Position numbers and translations under genes: made by a program. Of a DNA stretch of 64,000 nt, positions 26,181-34,897 are shown one piece after another. The notes beneath the pieces were generated by a model that made no database searches, had not been told where the DNA came from, and saw only the letters and a list, made by a program, of their open reading frames with translations. This stretch comes from Sphingobacterium sp. SGR-19 (GTDB lineage: Bacteria; Bacteroidota; Bacteroidia; Sphingobacteriales; Sphingobacteriaceae): assembly GCF_011043555.1 (NCBI RefSeq), contig NZ_JAAKGS010000001.1, positions 434,001 to 498,000 of the forward strand, in the 5' to 3' direction. Each line of letters begins with the position of its first letter. The first letter of the stretch is position 1.

Positions 26181-28610
26181 CTAACCATAAAAATATACAC
26201 GCTTTACCCTGGCAGCTATATTTACTAACAATTCATACGGAATTGTACCGATACGCTGTGCCGCTTCGGTCAAGTCAGGAAACACGACGACCTCGTCTAA
26301 TTCTTGTGCCGCAATATCGGTGACGTCAAGCATGCACATATCCATACAAATCGAGCCAACGGTCCTGGCCCGTTGCCCATTGATAGACATCTCTCCTACG
26401 CCGCCACCGAAACGTCTGCTGTAACCATCAGCATAGCCTATTTTCACGGTGGCGATACGGCTCGGTCGGCTCAGCAGTCCTTTCCTATCATAACCAACCG
26501 TTGCACCCGCAGGAAGTTTTTTAATTTGCGTAATGGTGGTTTTCAGCTCACTTACCTGTTCTAGTGTCAATTTTCCATCCATATCCACGCCGTATAGACC
26601 TATCCCCAAACGTACCATATCCATATAAGCAGATGGCCAATTTACAATACCCGACGTATTTGCTATGTGACGAAAGACCCTATAACCCAACATCTCTTCT
26701 AGTTTATCTGCGCTTGAAGAGAACAACGAAATCTGTTGTATTGTAAAATCATCATGCTGCTTGTTGCCCGAAGCAACCAGATGCGAAAATACCGTCTTCA
26801 CTTTAATCTCTGGAGCAGCGGATAATAGCGTCGTCAACTCGTCCATTTCATCGGGCAAGAAGCCTAGACGGTGCATTCCGGTATCGATTTTGATATGGAC
26901 AGGAAAAGCTTTCTGTTTACGAATTCGTAGAAAATCTATCAAGGCCCTTAAAATACGAAAGCTATATATTTCCGGTTCTAGATTGGAGGTTAACAAACTT
27001 TCGAAAACCTGCTCATCTGGACTCAACACCATAATGGGTAAGTCGATCCCATGCTGCCTCAGTTCGACGCCTTCATCCGCAAAGGCCACGGTTAGGTAAT
27101 CCACCTTATTAAACTGCAGGAGGTTTGCCACCTCATAACTACCGCTCCCGTAAGAAAAGGCCTTGACCATAACCATGAGCTTGACATTTAGGGGTAACAT
27201 CGAACGGTACACCTGTAAATTATGTTCCAATGCACTGAGATTAATTTCCAAGACGGTTTCATGTGATTTAGCAACCAACAATTTGCTTACATCTTCCAAA
27301 TGAAACCTTCTGCTTCCCTTAATAAGAATAGATTCGTTTTCAAACACCATGTTTCCCAGGTTTCGCATCAGTTCTTCCGTGGAATCAAAAAAAACTAGTA
27401 TTGTCCCCAGTTTATCCTGTAAGCGACTTAAGGATTTACCCACCATAATTATCCGGTTAAGGTTTTGTTGCCTCAGGATCGAAAGAAGCTTTGCCTCGAG
27501 ATGATCATTCAAACCATCCATATCAGATAGAATGAGTGTCTTTTTTTTATGTTGTTGCTGCTGATCCAAAAAGTCTAAAGCTATTTGTAAAGACGCCAGA
27601 TCATTTGAATAGGTATCATCAATAATGGAGCAGTTATTTCGCCCTTTTTTTAGCTGTAAACGCATCTCTAGTGGACGTAGTCGACCCAACTTATGCAGAA
27701 TTGTATCCAATGGATAGTCTAGAAACAAAAGTGTAGTCAAACAAATCAACACGTTTTCTATCGAAGCTTTATCTACAAAAGGCACGGTAAAAGTTACGAT
27801 CTCTTGCCTATAGCTCACTTGGATAGACGAACAACCGTCTCGCCTCTCTTCTATGCGCAACACTTTCACCTCATCCATATCACCCTCTCCAAAGGTAAAC
27901 ATGCTCGTTTCGGCAGGCAGGTATTCCTCAAAACCATAGCGCGAAGGGAAGATGACATTTTTAGTATGCTTAAAGAGCTTTAATTTCTCTGTTATTTTCA
28001 ATGTTTTGCTAGCAAAACCGTCGGCATGCGCTACTCCAATATTGGTCATGATACCTATATCCGGACAAATCATCGCTTGCAAATGATCCATCTCACCCGG
28101 CAAGCTAATCCCTGCCTCAATAATGGCACAGTCATAATCATCCGAAAGGTTCCATAGCGATAACGCGACGCCCAATTGTGAATTGTAGCTTTTAGGGCTT
28201 TGATAAACTTTCTTATCTTCCTGTAATAGTTGAGCAAGCCATTCTTTTACAATCGTTTTACCATTACTGCCCGTGATGCCGATAACTGGTTTTTTGAACT
28301 TTTTGCGATGATATCGTGCAAGTTCTTGTAAAGCTGACAGGACATCGTCTACCCAAAAAAAACTCGCATCGGGGTATAACGAGGTGTCGATATCATCATG
28401 CGAAACAACGAAAGCCCGAACACCTTTCTGATAGGCATCTGGAATAAAAGTATGTCCATCACGCACATTCTTCAACGCAAAAAAAAGACTGTATCCGGCA
28501 TTTCTTATTTTGCGGCTGTCATAAGCCAAATCATAAATCGGTTGTTCCGCATTGTGGACCAATTGTCGTTTGGTATGTATATAAGGAAGAATAGATGCAA
28601 GTGTGTACAT
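26181..28610 (-). CDS. MurF-alanine racemase fusion
   Basis: The 809-residue bifunctional enzyme is typical of Bacteroidota. The N-terminal MurF half (about 1-450) has the ATP loop GSNGKT (114-119) and adds D-Ala-D-Ala to UDP-MurNAc-tripeptide. The C-terminal half is a PLP-dependent alanine racemase: PLP lysine Lys483 in MVKAFSYGSG, and TVGYDRKG near the C-terminal catalytic Tyr region. The fusion supplies D-alanine to the same step of cell-wall synthesis. Possible MurF weakness: the segment around residues 325-345 (DDTYSND) is as expected, so both halves look intact. Confidence 0.95.
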   Translation of the reverse strand: MYTLASILPYIHTKRQLVHNAEQPIYDLAYDSRKIRNAGYSLFFALKNVRDGHTFIPDAYQKGVRAFVVSHDDIDTSLYPDASFFWVDDVLSALQELARYHRKKFKKPVIGITGSNGKTIVKEWLAQLLQEDKKVYQSPKSYNSQLGVALSLWNLSDDYDCAIIEAGISLPGEMDHLQAMICPDIGIMTNIGVAHADGFASKTLKITEKLKLFKHTKNVIFPSRYGFEEYLPAETSMFTFGEGDMDEVKVLRIEERRDGCSSIQVSYRQEIVTFTVPFVDKASIENVLICLTTLLFLDYPLDTILHKLGRLRPLEMRLQLKKGRNNCSIIDDTYSNDLASLQIALDFLDQQQQHKKKTLILSDMDGLNDHLEAKLLSILRQQNLNRIIMVGKSLSRLQDKLGTILVFFDSTEELMRNLGNMVFENESILIKGSRRFHLEDVSKLLVAKSHETVLEINLSALEHNLQVYRSMLPLNVKLMVMVKAFSYGSGSYEVANLLQFNKVDYLTVAFADEGVELRQHGIDLPIMVLSPDEQVFESLLTSNLEPEIYSFRILRALIDFLRIRKQKAFPVHIKIDTGMHRLGFLPDEMDELTTLLSAAPEIKVKTVFSHLVASGNKQHDDFTIQQISLFSSSADKLEEMLGYRVFRHIANTSGIVNWPSAYMDMVRLGIGLYGVDMDGKLTLEQVSELKTTITQIKKLPAGATVGYDRKGLLSRPSRIATVKIGYADGYSRRFGGGVGEMSINGQRARTVGSICMDMCMLDVTDIAAQELDEVVVFPDLTEAAQRIGTIPYELLVNIAARVKRVYFYG

Positions 28611-28684
28611 GATAAATTGTAAAGGACAAATTTCATCAATATTTTCAACAATACTATTATTTAGTATATAAAAACGAAATTATT

Positions 28685-28692
28685 TAGGTTTG
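28685..28692 (+). promoter_or_regulatory. -7 box directly in front of recX
   Basis: TAGGTTTG matches TAnnTTTG but ends only four bases before the recX ATG at 28697. If used, the transcript would be almost leaderless. Confidence 0.35.
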
Positions 28693-28696
28693 CAGG

Positions 28697-29179
28697 ATGG
28701 ACGAATTTAAGAAACAGAAAAAAACATTAACGACTCTCCAAGCTAAAAGAAAAGCTGAAAACTACTGTGCTTATCAAGAACGCGCCCAGCAGGAAGTACG
28801 CAACAAACTATATGAATGGGGGCTTCATCAAGAAGAGGTGGAAAATATTATTGTCCAACTTATCGAAGACAATTTTCTTAATGAAGAACGATTTGCAAAA
28901 GCATACGCTTTAGGTAAATTTCGCATGAAAGGCTGGGGAAAAATCAAGATAAAACAGCATCTTAAGGCAAAAAATGTTTCCGAACCACTCATTCGTACTG
29001 CCTTATTGGAGATAAATCCTGATGAATACGACCAGAAAATAGAACAAACTATCGAAAAAAGGTTAAATAAACCAATGAAAGAGTTTTCTTTTACAGAGAA
29101 ATCTAAATTGGCTATTTATTTGCAATCTAAAGGCTTTGAAAATGATATTATTTTTGAAAAAATAAATCAAAAAAAGTGA
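28697..29179 (+). CDS. recX: Regulatory protein RecX
   Basis: The 160-residue all-helical protein has the RecX three-repeat layout; the segment ERFAKAYALGKFRMKGWGKIK is characteristic. RecX binds RecA filaments and restrains RecA. recA itself is not in the window. It is divergent from murF-alr across 86 bases. Confidence 0.9.
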   Translation: MDEFKKQKKTLTTLQAKRKAENYCAYQERAQQEVRNKLYEWGLHQEEVENIIVQLIEDNFLNEERFAKAYALGKFRMKGWGKIKIKQHLKAKNVSEPLIRTALLEINPDEYDQKIEQTIEKRLNKPMKEFSFTEKSKLAIYLQSKGFENDIIFEKINQKK

Positions 29180-29256
29180 TTTTTTGGTACCACTAAATAG
29201 TCACTAACAATATTTTATAAACATAAAAAAAATTAGGTTTAAACCCTTAGAAACCG

Positions 29257-29264
29257 TATTTTTG
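29257..29264 (+). promoter_or_regulatory. -7 box upstream of the 101-residue gene
   Basis: TATTTTTG matches TAnnTTTG, 15 bases before the ATG at 29280. A GTTTAAA stretch lies near -33, with no clean TTG. Confidence 0.45.
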
Positions 29265-29279
29265 TATCTAGAAAATTAA

Positions 29280-29585
29280 ATGTCGTGGATGAAAAAGGTT
29301 TGGACAATATATCTATTTCTTCTTCTAGGAAGTATGATTTGTTTGCAAGTTACTTCGACGTACATCACGGGAGATTTCCGTGTGAGTGTCGAGCAAATTT
29401 GCGATCCAAACAACGATGCAGAAGAAAGTGAGACAAGACTCAGTTTAGACGATGAAATTATAGTCGAAACAGCTTTTTCTCCGTGTCTTTTACAATCACC
29501 CAAAGATTGCTTTTATCTTTTGCCCGGCAGACCGCTGCCTTATGTTAGCATCAGCTTACATTTTCCGCCTCCTAATATTGGATAA
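29280..29585 (+). CDS. Small hypothetical exported or membrane protein
   Basis: The 101-residue protein begins with a hydrophobic segment (about 7-24) that may be an uncleaved anchor or signal peptide. The remainder is acidic and contains three Cys (QICDPN, SPCLL, DCFYL). No known domain is recognised. A -7 box just upstream and a start codon context close to it support expression. A 190-base non-coding stretch follows, with an imperfect stem (ACATCCGC at 29609 with GCGGAGATGT at about 29645). Confidence 0.5.
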   Translation: MSWMKKVWTIYLFLLLGSMICLQVTSTYITGDFRVSVEQICDPNNDAEESETRLSLDDEIIVETAFSPCLLQSPKDCFYLLPGRPLPYVSISLHFPPPNIG

Positions 29586-29774
29586 TTCCATCCATTTATA
29601 ATAAAGCTACATCCGCGCAAGAACATATTTTTTGCACGCACATGCGGAGATGTGGGTTTCATTAAAATAAATTGCTTTCAAAAACAATAAAGCTTGCATG
29701 AAATGACTTGTTCGTATACTTTTCGAGCGGTATTTCAGCAAAATCATACACATTTTTAATAAAAAAACATTACA

Positions 29775-30206
29775 ATGAAGAAAAATATCATCATTAAAGG
29801 AATTTGTATATTAGGCATGACCGTTGGCACCTTTTCGCTTAGTTTCGGTCAACAGTTTCAGAAAGACGAGGTAAAAACCAACATTGTACAAATTGAAAAC
29901 TCCACCGAAAAGTTGAAAAACCTGAATCCTATCGTTTACAATTATGACAGAAATAAATTCAAGAGCCTAGACTTACCAGCGGGAAACCATTACGGTTTTT
30001 TAGTACGTGACGTCGAAAACGTATTCCCAGATATGTTGGAGACTTCCTCAAAAATGTATAAAAAGGGAAAGAACACGACTAAAATTGCCAAATATGAAGA
30101 CGTGGATAACGAGCGGTTAATTCCTGTACTTGTTGCTGCAATTAAGGAACAGCAGGAACAGATTGAAGCTTTGATAAAAGAGGTTGAACAACTGAAAGCG
30201 AAATAG
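29775..30206 (+). CDS. Exported protein with an S74-type (endosialidase chaperone) domain
   Basis: The 143-residue protein has a signal peptide (hydrophobic 8-24, ending near SFGQ). A short linker is followed by the intramolecular-chaperone signature: NPIVYNYD, YGFLVRDVENVFPDML, DVDNERLIPVLVAAIKEQQ and a C-terminal coiled coil (EQIEALIKEVEQLKAK). In phage tailspikes this domain trimerises and self-cleaves. Here it stands without a large partner domain, as in many Bacteroidota small proteins, so its role is unclear. Confidence 0.8.
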   Translation: MKKNIIIKGICILGMTVGTFSLSFGQQFQKDEVKTNIVQIENSTEKLKNLNPIVYNYDRNKFKSLDLPAGNHYGFLVRDVENVFPDMLETSSKMYKKGKNTTKIAKYEDVDNERLIPVLVAAIKEQQEQIEALIKEVEQLKAK

Positions 30207-30235
30207 AGCGTAAGACCCTGTTTACTCACAAGCGT

Positions 30236-30270
30236 AAAAAAGCCTGACAGACTCCGCTGTCAGGCTTTTT
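30236..30270. terminator. Bidirectional rho-independent terminator
   Basis: AGCCTGACAG (30241-30250) pairs perfectly with CTGTCAGGCT (30257-30266) over a 6-base loop. A5 precedes and T4 follows, so it can serve the S74 gene and the converging porin gene. Confidence 0.9.
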
Positions 30271-30294
30271 GTCTTTACGTTTACTCGTTTCTAT

Positions 30295-31320
30295 TTAAAA
30301 ACCATAAACCAGGGCCAAAGAAAACTGTGAAGCATTCTTAGTCGGATCCAAATTCATGTTTTTGTAAAACATATTTGTCGACCCCTTGTCAAAACGCACT
30401 TCTGGAATGACGGTCAACGGACCAGCCTTGACATTCCCTGAAAGGGTCAGCCCAACAACAGACTCACCACCCGGTACAAATGCCCATCCATCGCTCTTCT
30501 CTTTATAATATTCACCACGTGCTCCTAAGGCAAAGGCATCTGAAAATCCATATTGGAGATATAATGCTCCGCCGGTATAACCACTATTCCCGTCACCGGA
30601 CGCAGACATATCAGCAGCATTCAGACCTATGTTCACGGCGTCTGTCGCCTGGTACGAAGTTGTCAAATCAACGATTGTACCCGCGCTACCTGTCAGGAAA
30701 TTTACATAAGCATCCCAACCTTCAACAGGAGATACTGATAATTGTGCTCCAAAATCAGAGACCCCGTCCAAATCTTGGTAAACATTCCAGTCATTAAACA
30801 AACCCACCATCAAGCCTACTTTATCCGAGAAAGCATACTCGGCTTTGATTCCCGCATTCTGGAACGGACCCGCAGAAAAGAGATACGAGGTCGAATAATT
30901 GAAGTTGCCCGTAGGTGAAATTACCTCGTAGCCGACGAAGGTCCCCATGAACCCCGCCGTCATCGAAAACTTATCGGTGAAAGCGTAGCTCATATATAGG
31001 TTCTGAATGTGGAACGAATTCCCATCGTCACCATTTAGCAATGATTGGTGTTGCCCGCGTGGGCCAAAGGACACATCCCCCACAAAAGATGCTTTACCGA
31101 CCGATTTACCAAGGATAACATTCACCATCCCCAGTGAGATAGAGTTGTTCTCGTTGGCAAATGAGGTTGGAATATTCCCCATACCCTCTGAACTCTTATA
31201 TCCGGAGAAATCATATTTGTAATAAGAGTCAACAGATCCAGAAATGGTTAGTGGAGCATCTTGTGCACTGGCCATAAATCCAGCAACCAATAGGTTGGCA
31301 ACCAATAAAATTTTTTTCAT
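30295..31320 (-). CDS. Outer-membrane beta-barrel porin (bbp2-like)
   Basis: The 341-residue protein has a cleavable signal peptide (ending ASAQ). It then shows alternating amphipathic strands ending in a C-terminal aromatic (LVYGF), typical of outer-membrane barrels. The opening SGSVDSYYKYDF and the internal repeats match the Bacteroidota beta-barrel porin-2 family. It lies 143 bases downstream of amtB, an arrangement often seen in Bacteroidota nitrogen loci, suggesting small-solute passage linked to ammonium uptake (inference). Confidence 0.85.
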   Translation of the reverse strand: MKKILLVANLLVAGFMASAQDAPLTISGSVDSYYKYDFSGYKSSEGMGNIPTSFANENNSISLGMVNVILGKSVGKASFVGDVSFGPRGQHQSLLNGDDGNSFHIQNLYMSYAFTDKFSMTAGFMGTFVGYEVISPTGNFNYSTSYLFSAGPFQNAGIKAEYAFSDKVGLMVGLFNDWNVYQDLDGVSDFGAQLSVSPVEGWDAYVNFLTGSAGTIVDLTTSYQATDAVNIGLNAADMSASGDGNSGYTGGALYLQYGFSDAFALGARGEYYKEKSDGWAFVPGGESVVGLTLSGNVKAGPLTVIPEVRFDKGSTNMFYKNMNLDPTKNASQFSLALVYGF

Positions 31321-31406
31321 TTTTGTAATTCATAAGGTGCTTGCCGTTTATTTGTTCGTTCAAAATATAATAAAGGCGAGCCGATAAAACCATTGGGTTT
31401 GGGATG

Positions 31407-31433
31407 ACGTTGGGGTATAGCACTACCCCACGT
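31407..31433. promoter_or_regulatory. Hairpin between amtB and the porin gene
   Basis: ACGTTGGGGTA (31407-31417) pairs with TACCCCACGT (31424-31433) with one bulged T and a 6-base loop. There is no T-tract on either side, so it may be an RNA-processing or attenuation stem rather than a full terminator. Confidence 0.5.
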
Positions 31434-31463
31434 TATTCTTTAACCCCTTTCATAATAAAATTG

Positions 31464-32801
31464 TTAATCTTCCAAGAGAATAGTATAGCCTCGGATGCCG
31501 TGTTCTTCACTATCCAATCCATGTTTTTCCGCCTCCTCACTAACACGTAACCCCATGGTTACTTTCAGGATGTAGAAAATAACAAAAGATCCGATAATGG
31601 CAGCAGCACCACAAGCTATTACGCCATATAGTTGCGACATAAAGGATGCTCCCTCACCGAAGATACCGGTGGCCAAAGTTCCCCACACTCCGCAGGTAAG
31701 ATGCACGGATACTGCACCGACGCAGTCATCTAGCTTCATTTTATCCAATAGTACTACCGAGAATACCACTAAGATACCAGCTACCCCCCCTATGAAGAGC
31801 GCTTCAAGCGGTGTGATAATATCTGCACCTGCTGTTACACCGACCAAGCCAGCAAGAACGCCGTTCAGTACCATCCCAAAGTCGATACGCTTCATGACAA
31901 TCATACTCGTGAAATGCCCCCCAATCGCTCCTCCACAGGCACCCAGAGTTGTCGTAACCAGTACAAGCGATGTTAGTCCGGGATCGGCTGATAGTACAGA
32001 ACCACCGTTAAAGCCAAACCATCCTAGCCAGAGAAGAAACACACCTATTGTCGCTAGCGGCACCGAAGATCCAGATATCTCACTCGTTTTACCGTTATTG
32101 TACTTACCAATACGCGGACCGAGCAACCAAATTCCAACGAGGGCGCCCCAACCTCCTACCGAGTGAACGAGCGTAGAACCGGCGAAATCCACAAACCCAA
32201 GTTCGTCTAGAAAACCACCACCCCATTTCCAACTACCAATGATCGGATAAACTACACCGACATAGAATAAAGTAAAGGTCAAATAAGCCCCCAGCTTTAT
32301 CCGCTCAGCTACCGCTCCAGAAACAATTGTAGCAGCTGTAGCGGCAAACATTGCCTGAAAGAGAAAATCCGTCCAGAAAGTATAGCCCCCATCGGCATAC
32401 CCTTCGCTCACATCCGCTCCTGCGGAATTAAACCAAATGGTGTCCCAGCTTTCCATGCCGAAACCTAAAAAACCGTTAAAATCTCCAGGATACATTAATG
32501 CGAAACCTAAAAGTGCATAGGTAACAATTCCCAAAACCGGTGTCAAGGTATTCTTGAACAGGATGTTTACCGTGTTTTTCGACTGTGTAAAGCCAGCTTC
32601 TACACTGGCAAATCCCAAGTGCATAATAAATACCAGTGCGGTAGCCAACATCATCCAAATGTTGTTTGTCGTCAGCAAAACGTTCGCAATCGATTGCGTT
32701 CCTGCAGAGGGCTCTTGCATCATCACAGACAGCATAGGAAACACACCCCCCACACTGAAACAACTAGCAAAATCCACCAAATTTGTTGTAAACATCTCCA
32801 T
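31464..32801 (-). CDS. amtB: Ammonium transporter
   Basis: The 445-residue Amt/MEP/Rh protein has about 11 membrane segments. The twin pore histidines are present: His213 (STLVHSVGGWGA) and His367 (AVSVHLTCGVWG). VEAGFTQSKN and FNGGS also match. An N-terminal stretch of about 45 residues precedes the first conserved helix and may contain a signal-like segment. A PII (glnK) gene, the usual partner, is absent on both sides in this window. Upstream is a 690-base non-coding region. Confidence 0.94.
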   Translation of the reverse strand: MEMFTTNLVDFASCFSVGGVFPMLSVMMQEPSAGTQSIANVLLTTNNIWMMLATALVFIMHLGFASVEAGFTQSKNTVNILFKNTLTPVLGIVTYALLGFALMYPGDFNGFLGFGMESWDTIWFNSAGADVSEGYADGGYTFWTDFLFQAMFAATAATIVSGAVAERIKLGAYLTFTLFYVGVVYPIIGSWKWGGGFLDELGFVDFAGSTLVHSVGGWGALVGIWLLGPRIGKYNNGKTSEISGSSVPLATIGVFLLWLGWFGFNGGSVLSADPGLTSLVLVTTTLGACGGAIGGHFTSMIVMKRIDFGMVLNGVLAGLVGVTAGADIITPLEALFIGGVAGILVVFSVVLLDKMKLDDCVGAVSVHLTCGVWGTLATGIFGEGASFMSQLYGVIACGAAAIIGSFVIFYILKVTMGLRVSEEAEKHGLDSEEHGIRGYTILLED

Positions 32802-33494
32802 AATTTTTAAATTTTACAATGAAATGGGTTAAAAGTTAATATTAATATAATAAAACATACAAATATTGATATAACTAATCAAAAAAGCAACAAAAAAATC
32901 AAAATATTATAAAAATAATACCATTCTTAACAATAATAACACAAAAAACAACAAACAACACAATAAAAAACACATTAATTAACGATAAAACACCAATAAA
33001 AACCAAATAAGAAATCAATAAAATAAAAAACAAAGAAAAAAAACATATATATATCGATTAAAAACAACACTTAACGATGAAATTTATTTCTGTACATAAA
33101 AAAATAACACCACTACCCAACAATAATGTCATTTTGCCTCGTCAGACAGAATTAAATTAATCGAAACGGATTCATTCACGTTTTATTTTCGCAGGGTGTC
33201 TGGAGCTATATCAAGATTGGGAAGAAAAAAGCAAGTTTATATGTACAAATAAAACAAGGAGCGTTTATAGCAACGAGGTATACCCAGCTACAATCCCTAA
33301 CCTGTTTGTTTCAACGATACGCCAATAAAGCAAAAACGAAAGACCACATGACATCGTCACGCGTGATTACCGCTAATCTCGCAACATTCTAGAACAAAAA
33401 AGTTGTCGGTAAATCAAACATCAAAGTAGTCCGATTTACCGACAACCGTTGCTGAACCATGCGCCATCAGAAATAGTTTATAGACAGCTGCTTT
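32802..33494. other. Long intergenic region, partly G-depleted
   Basis: This 693-base gap lies between amtB and the end of the polysaccharide locus. From 32881 to 33050 the plus strand has only four G (32887, 32984, 33011, 33035) and is mainly A, with T and C. From about 33120 to 33390 the composition is normal but no start-to-stop frame is credible. A 10-base palindrome TCACGCGTGA is at 33357-33366. The polysaccharide terminator is at 33396-33446. Confidence 0.7.
33396..33446 (-). terminator. Rho-independent terminator of the polysaccharide locus
   Basis: GTTGTCGGTAAATC (33402-33415) and GATTTACCGACAAC (33433-33446) form a perfect 14-bp stem with a 17-base loop. On the minus strand it is followed by U6 (A6 at 33396-33401). 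It lies about 50 bases past the last gene of the locus. Confidence 0.9.
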
Positions 33495-34409
33495 TTACCC
33501 ATTAATAACCAACTTCCGTAACTTTTCCATCGCATCTTCATCAAAATAGGACATCTTATGTATATTTCCCTTCGCAAAAGCTTCTTCATAAGACACAAAA
33601 TCCCAGCCATCGTTGATTTTAGTTTGAAGCAGATGCGGAATCACGTCACTTACGATCGGACAACGTTTATCAGCAAGTTTTCCAGTTACTAGTTCTTGGT
33701 ACAATATCTGGAAGCAAAAATAATCCACCAATTTATCCTGTGTTTGCCAATAATACAACATCAAATCCAGCATTACAGCAATCATTTGACTGTTTTTTTG
33801 GGCAAACATAATACTACTGAGCATGTTGACCTTGAAATCCGGATGCCAGCCCCAATAATAAGCATAGGTGCTTTCCCAGTATTGTTTGTGCTGTTCATTG
33901 GAATCACGCTGATACAGAAAATATTCGTATCGTTCTAAATAAGCGGGTAAAGATCCGGTGAGTAAAACAGTAGCATCCAGCCAAACACCGCCGTAAGCAT
34001 TCAATAACGCCACACGTAACAGATCAGAAAAAAAAGTTCTGTTAAAGCCCTCGATGTTATCAAACTTCTCCCACACAAAGGTGGGTATATCCAAATATTC
34101 TTTAATAGAAGAATCGTCCAAGCGAATAACTTTGTAATCAGCTTTATGTCGGTCTACAGACGCCGCACAAATGGATACGACCTCCGGAAGGTTCTCGTCT
34201 TGAAATCCCTGTCCCCAATATTGCCATATAATTTTATGTGTATTTAGTGTTTTCTTTGGCAAAACTTCATACTTCGGCAATTTTTCGGTATCGTAATCAT
34301 CAATAATAATCTGCCAAAATGCAGCCACTTCTTTATGTTTAGCCAGGATTTTACGTTTGCGCAGATAACTCCACATAGCTTTTACCAAAGGTATTTGAGA
34401 TACACCCAT
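33495..34409 (-). CDS. Capsular polysaccharide synthesis-type glycosyltransferase
   Basis: The 304-residue protein matches the Caps_synth/GT32-like group. KIIWQYWGQGFQDENLP is the N-terminal signature, and DLLRVALLNAYGGVWLDATV contains the expected DxD-like donor site. It probably transfers a sugar onto the repeat unit; donor and acceptor are unknown. It is the last gene of the locus and overlaps the cytidylyltransferase gene by one base (TAATG). The terminator lies just beyond. Confidence 0.85.
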   Translation of the reverse strand: MGVSQIPLVKAMWSYLRKRKILAKHKEVAAFWQIIIDDYDTEKLPKYEVLPKKTLNTHKIIWQYWGQGFQDENLPEVVSICAASVDRHKADYKVIRLDDSSIKEYLDIPTFVWEKFDNIEGFNRTFFSDLLRVALLNAYGGVWLDATVLLTGSLPAYLERYEYFLYQRDSNEQHKQYWESTYAYYWGWHPDFKVNMLSSIMFAQKNSQMIAVMLDLMLYYWQTQDKLVDYFCFQILYQELVTGKLADKRCPIVSDVIPHLLQTKINDGWDFVSYEEAFAKGNIHKMSYFDEDAMEKLRKLVING

Positions 34410-34885
34410 TACTTCTGCCCTTTCATCGCTTCTTTTTCTGCTACGATTTTTCGTAATCCCGAGCTGGAAAAACGATGATCTCTTGAATTATAATACAGCT
34501 CAATGCCTTTTTCTTCACAATACTTCTTACCCGTGAAGCTCTTGTGTCTGTATTCCTCCCCGACTACCCGTACATCCAGTTTAAAAGAGCGCAAAATATC
34601 CTCAAGATCTTGTTCGGTAGAATAGGGAACAATTTCATCTACATACATGCATCCACGCAACTGTATGTAGCGTTCCACGACGGTTTGCGTTGGTCTATTT
34701 TTTTCCGGTCTATCCAACGATGGATCCATTTGCAATCCACAAATCAAATAATCGCATTGTCTTTTTGCCTCCGCCAACATCATGATATGCCCGGCGTGCA
34801 ACAAATCAAAGGTAGAAAATGTAATTCCAATCCGCTTTCCAGGATTATAATCGTTTCGCGTATTTATTTTATCTTCTGCTTCCAT
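34409..34885 (-). CDS. Cytidylyltransferase-like nucleotidyltransferase
   Basis: The 158-residue protein has the HxGH motif (His30-Ala-Gly-His33 in DLLHAGHIMM) and SSSGLR in place of the usual ISSTxxR. This fits the TagD/GCT-like family, which activates glycerol-3-phosphate, ribitol phosphate or a related alcohol phosphate with CTP. It could supply a CDP-activated decoration for the polysaccharide (inference). It sits between the tyrosine autokinase and the last transferase gene. Confidence 0.82.
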   Translation of the reverse strand: MEAEDKINTRNDYNPGKRIGITFSTFDLLHAGHIMMLAEAKRQCDYLICGLQMDPSLDRPEKNRPTQTVVERYIQLRGCMYVDEIVPYSTEQDLEDILRSFKLDVRVVGEEYRHKSFTGKKYCEEKGIELYYNSRDHRFSSSGLRKIVAEKEAMKGQK

Positions 34886-34897
34886 TTTATTGAATGT

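Noticed and set aside
33161..33328. 55-codon open frame in the amtB-capsule gap
   Set aside because: No ATG/GTG start context and no recognisable family; kept only as a possible relic.
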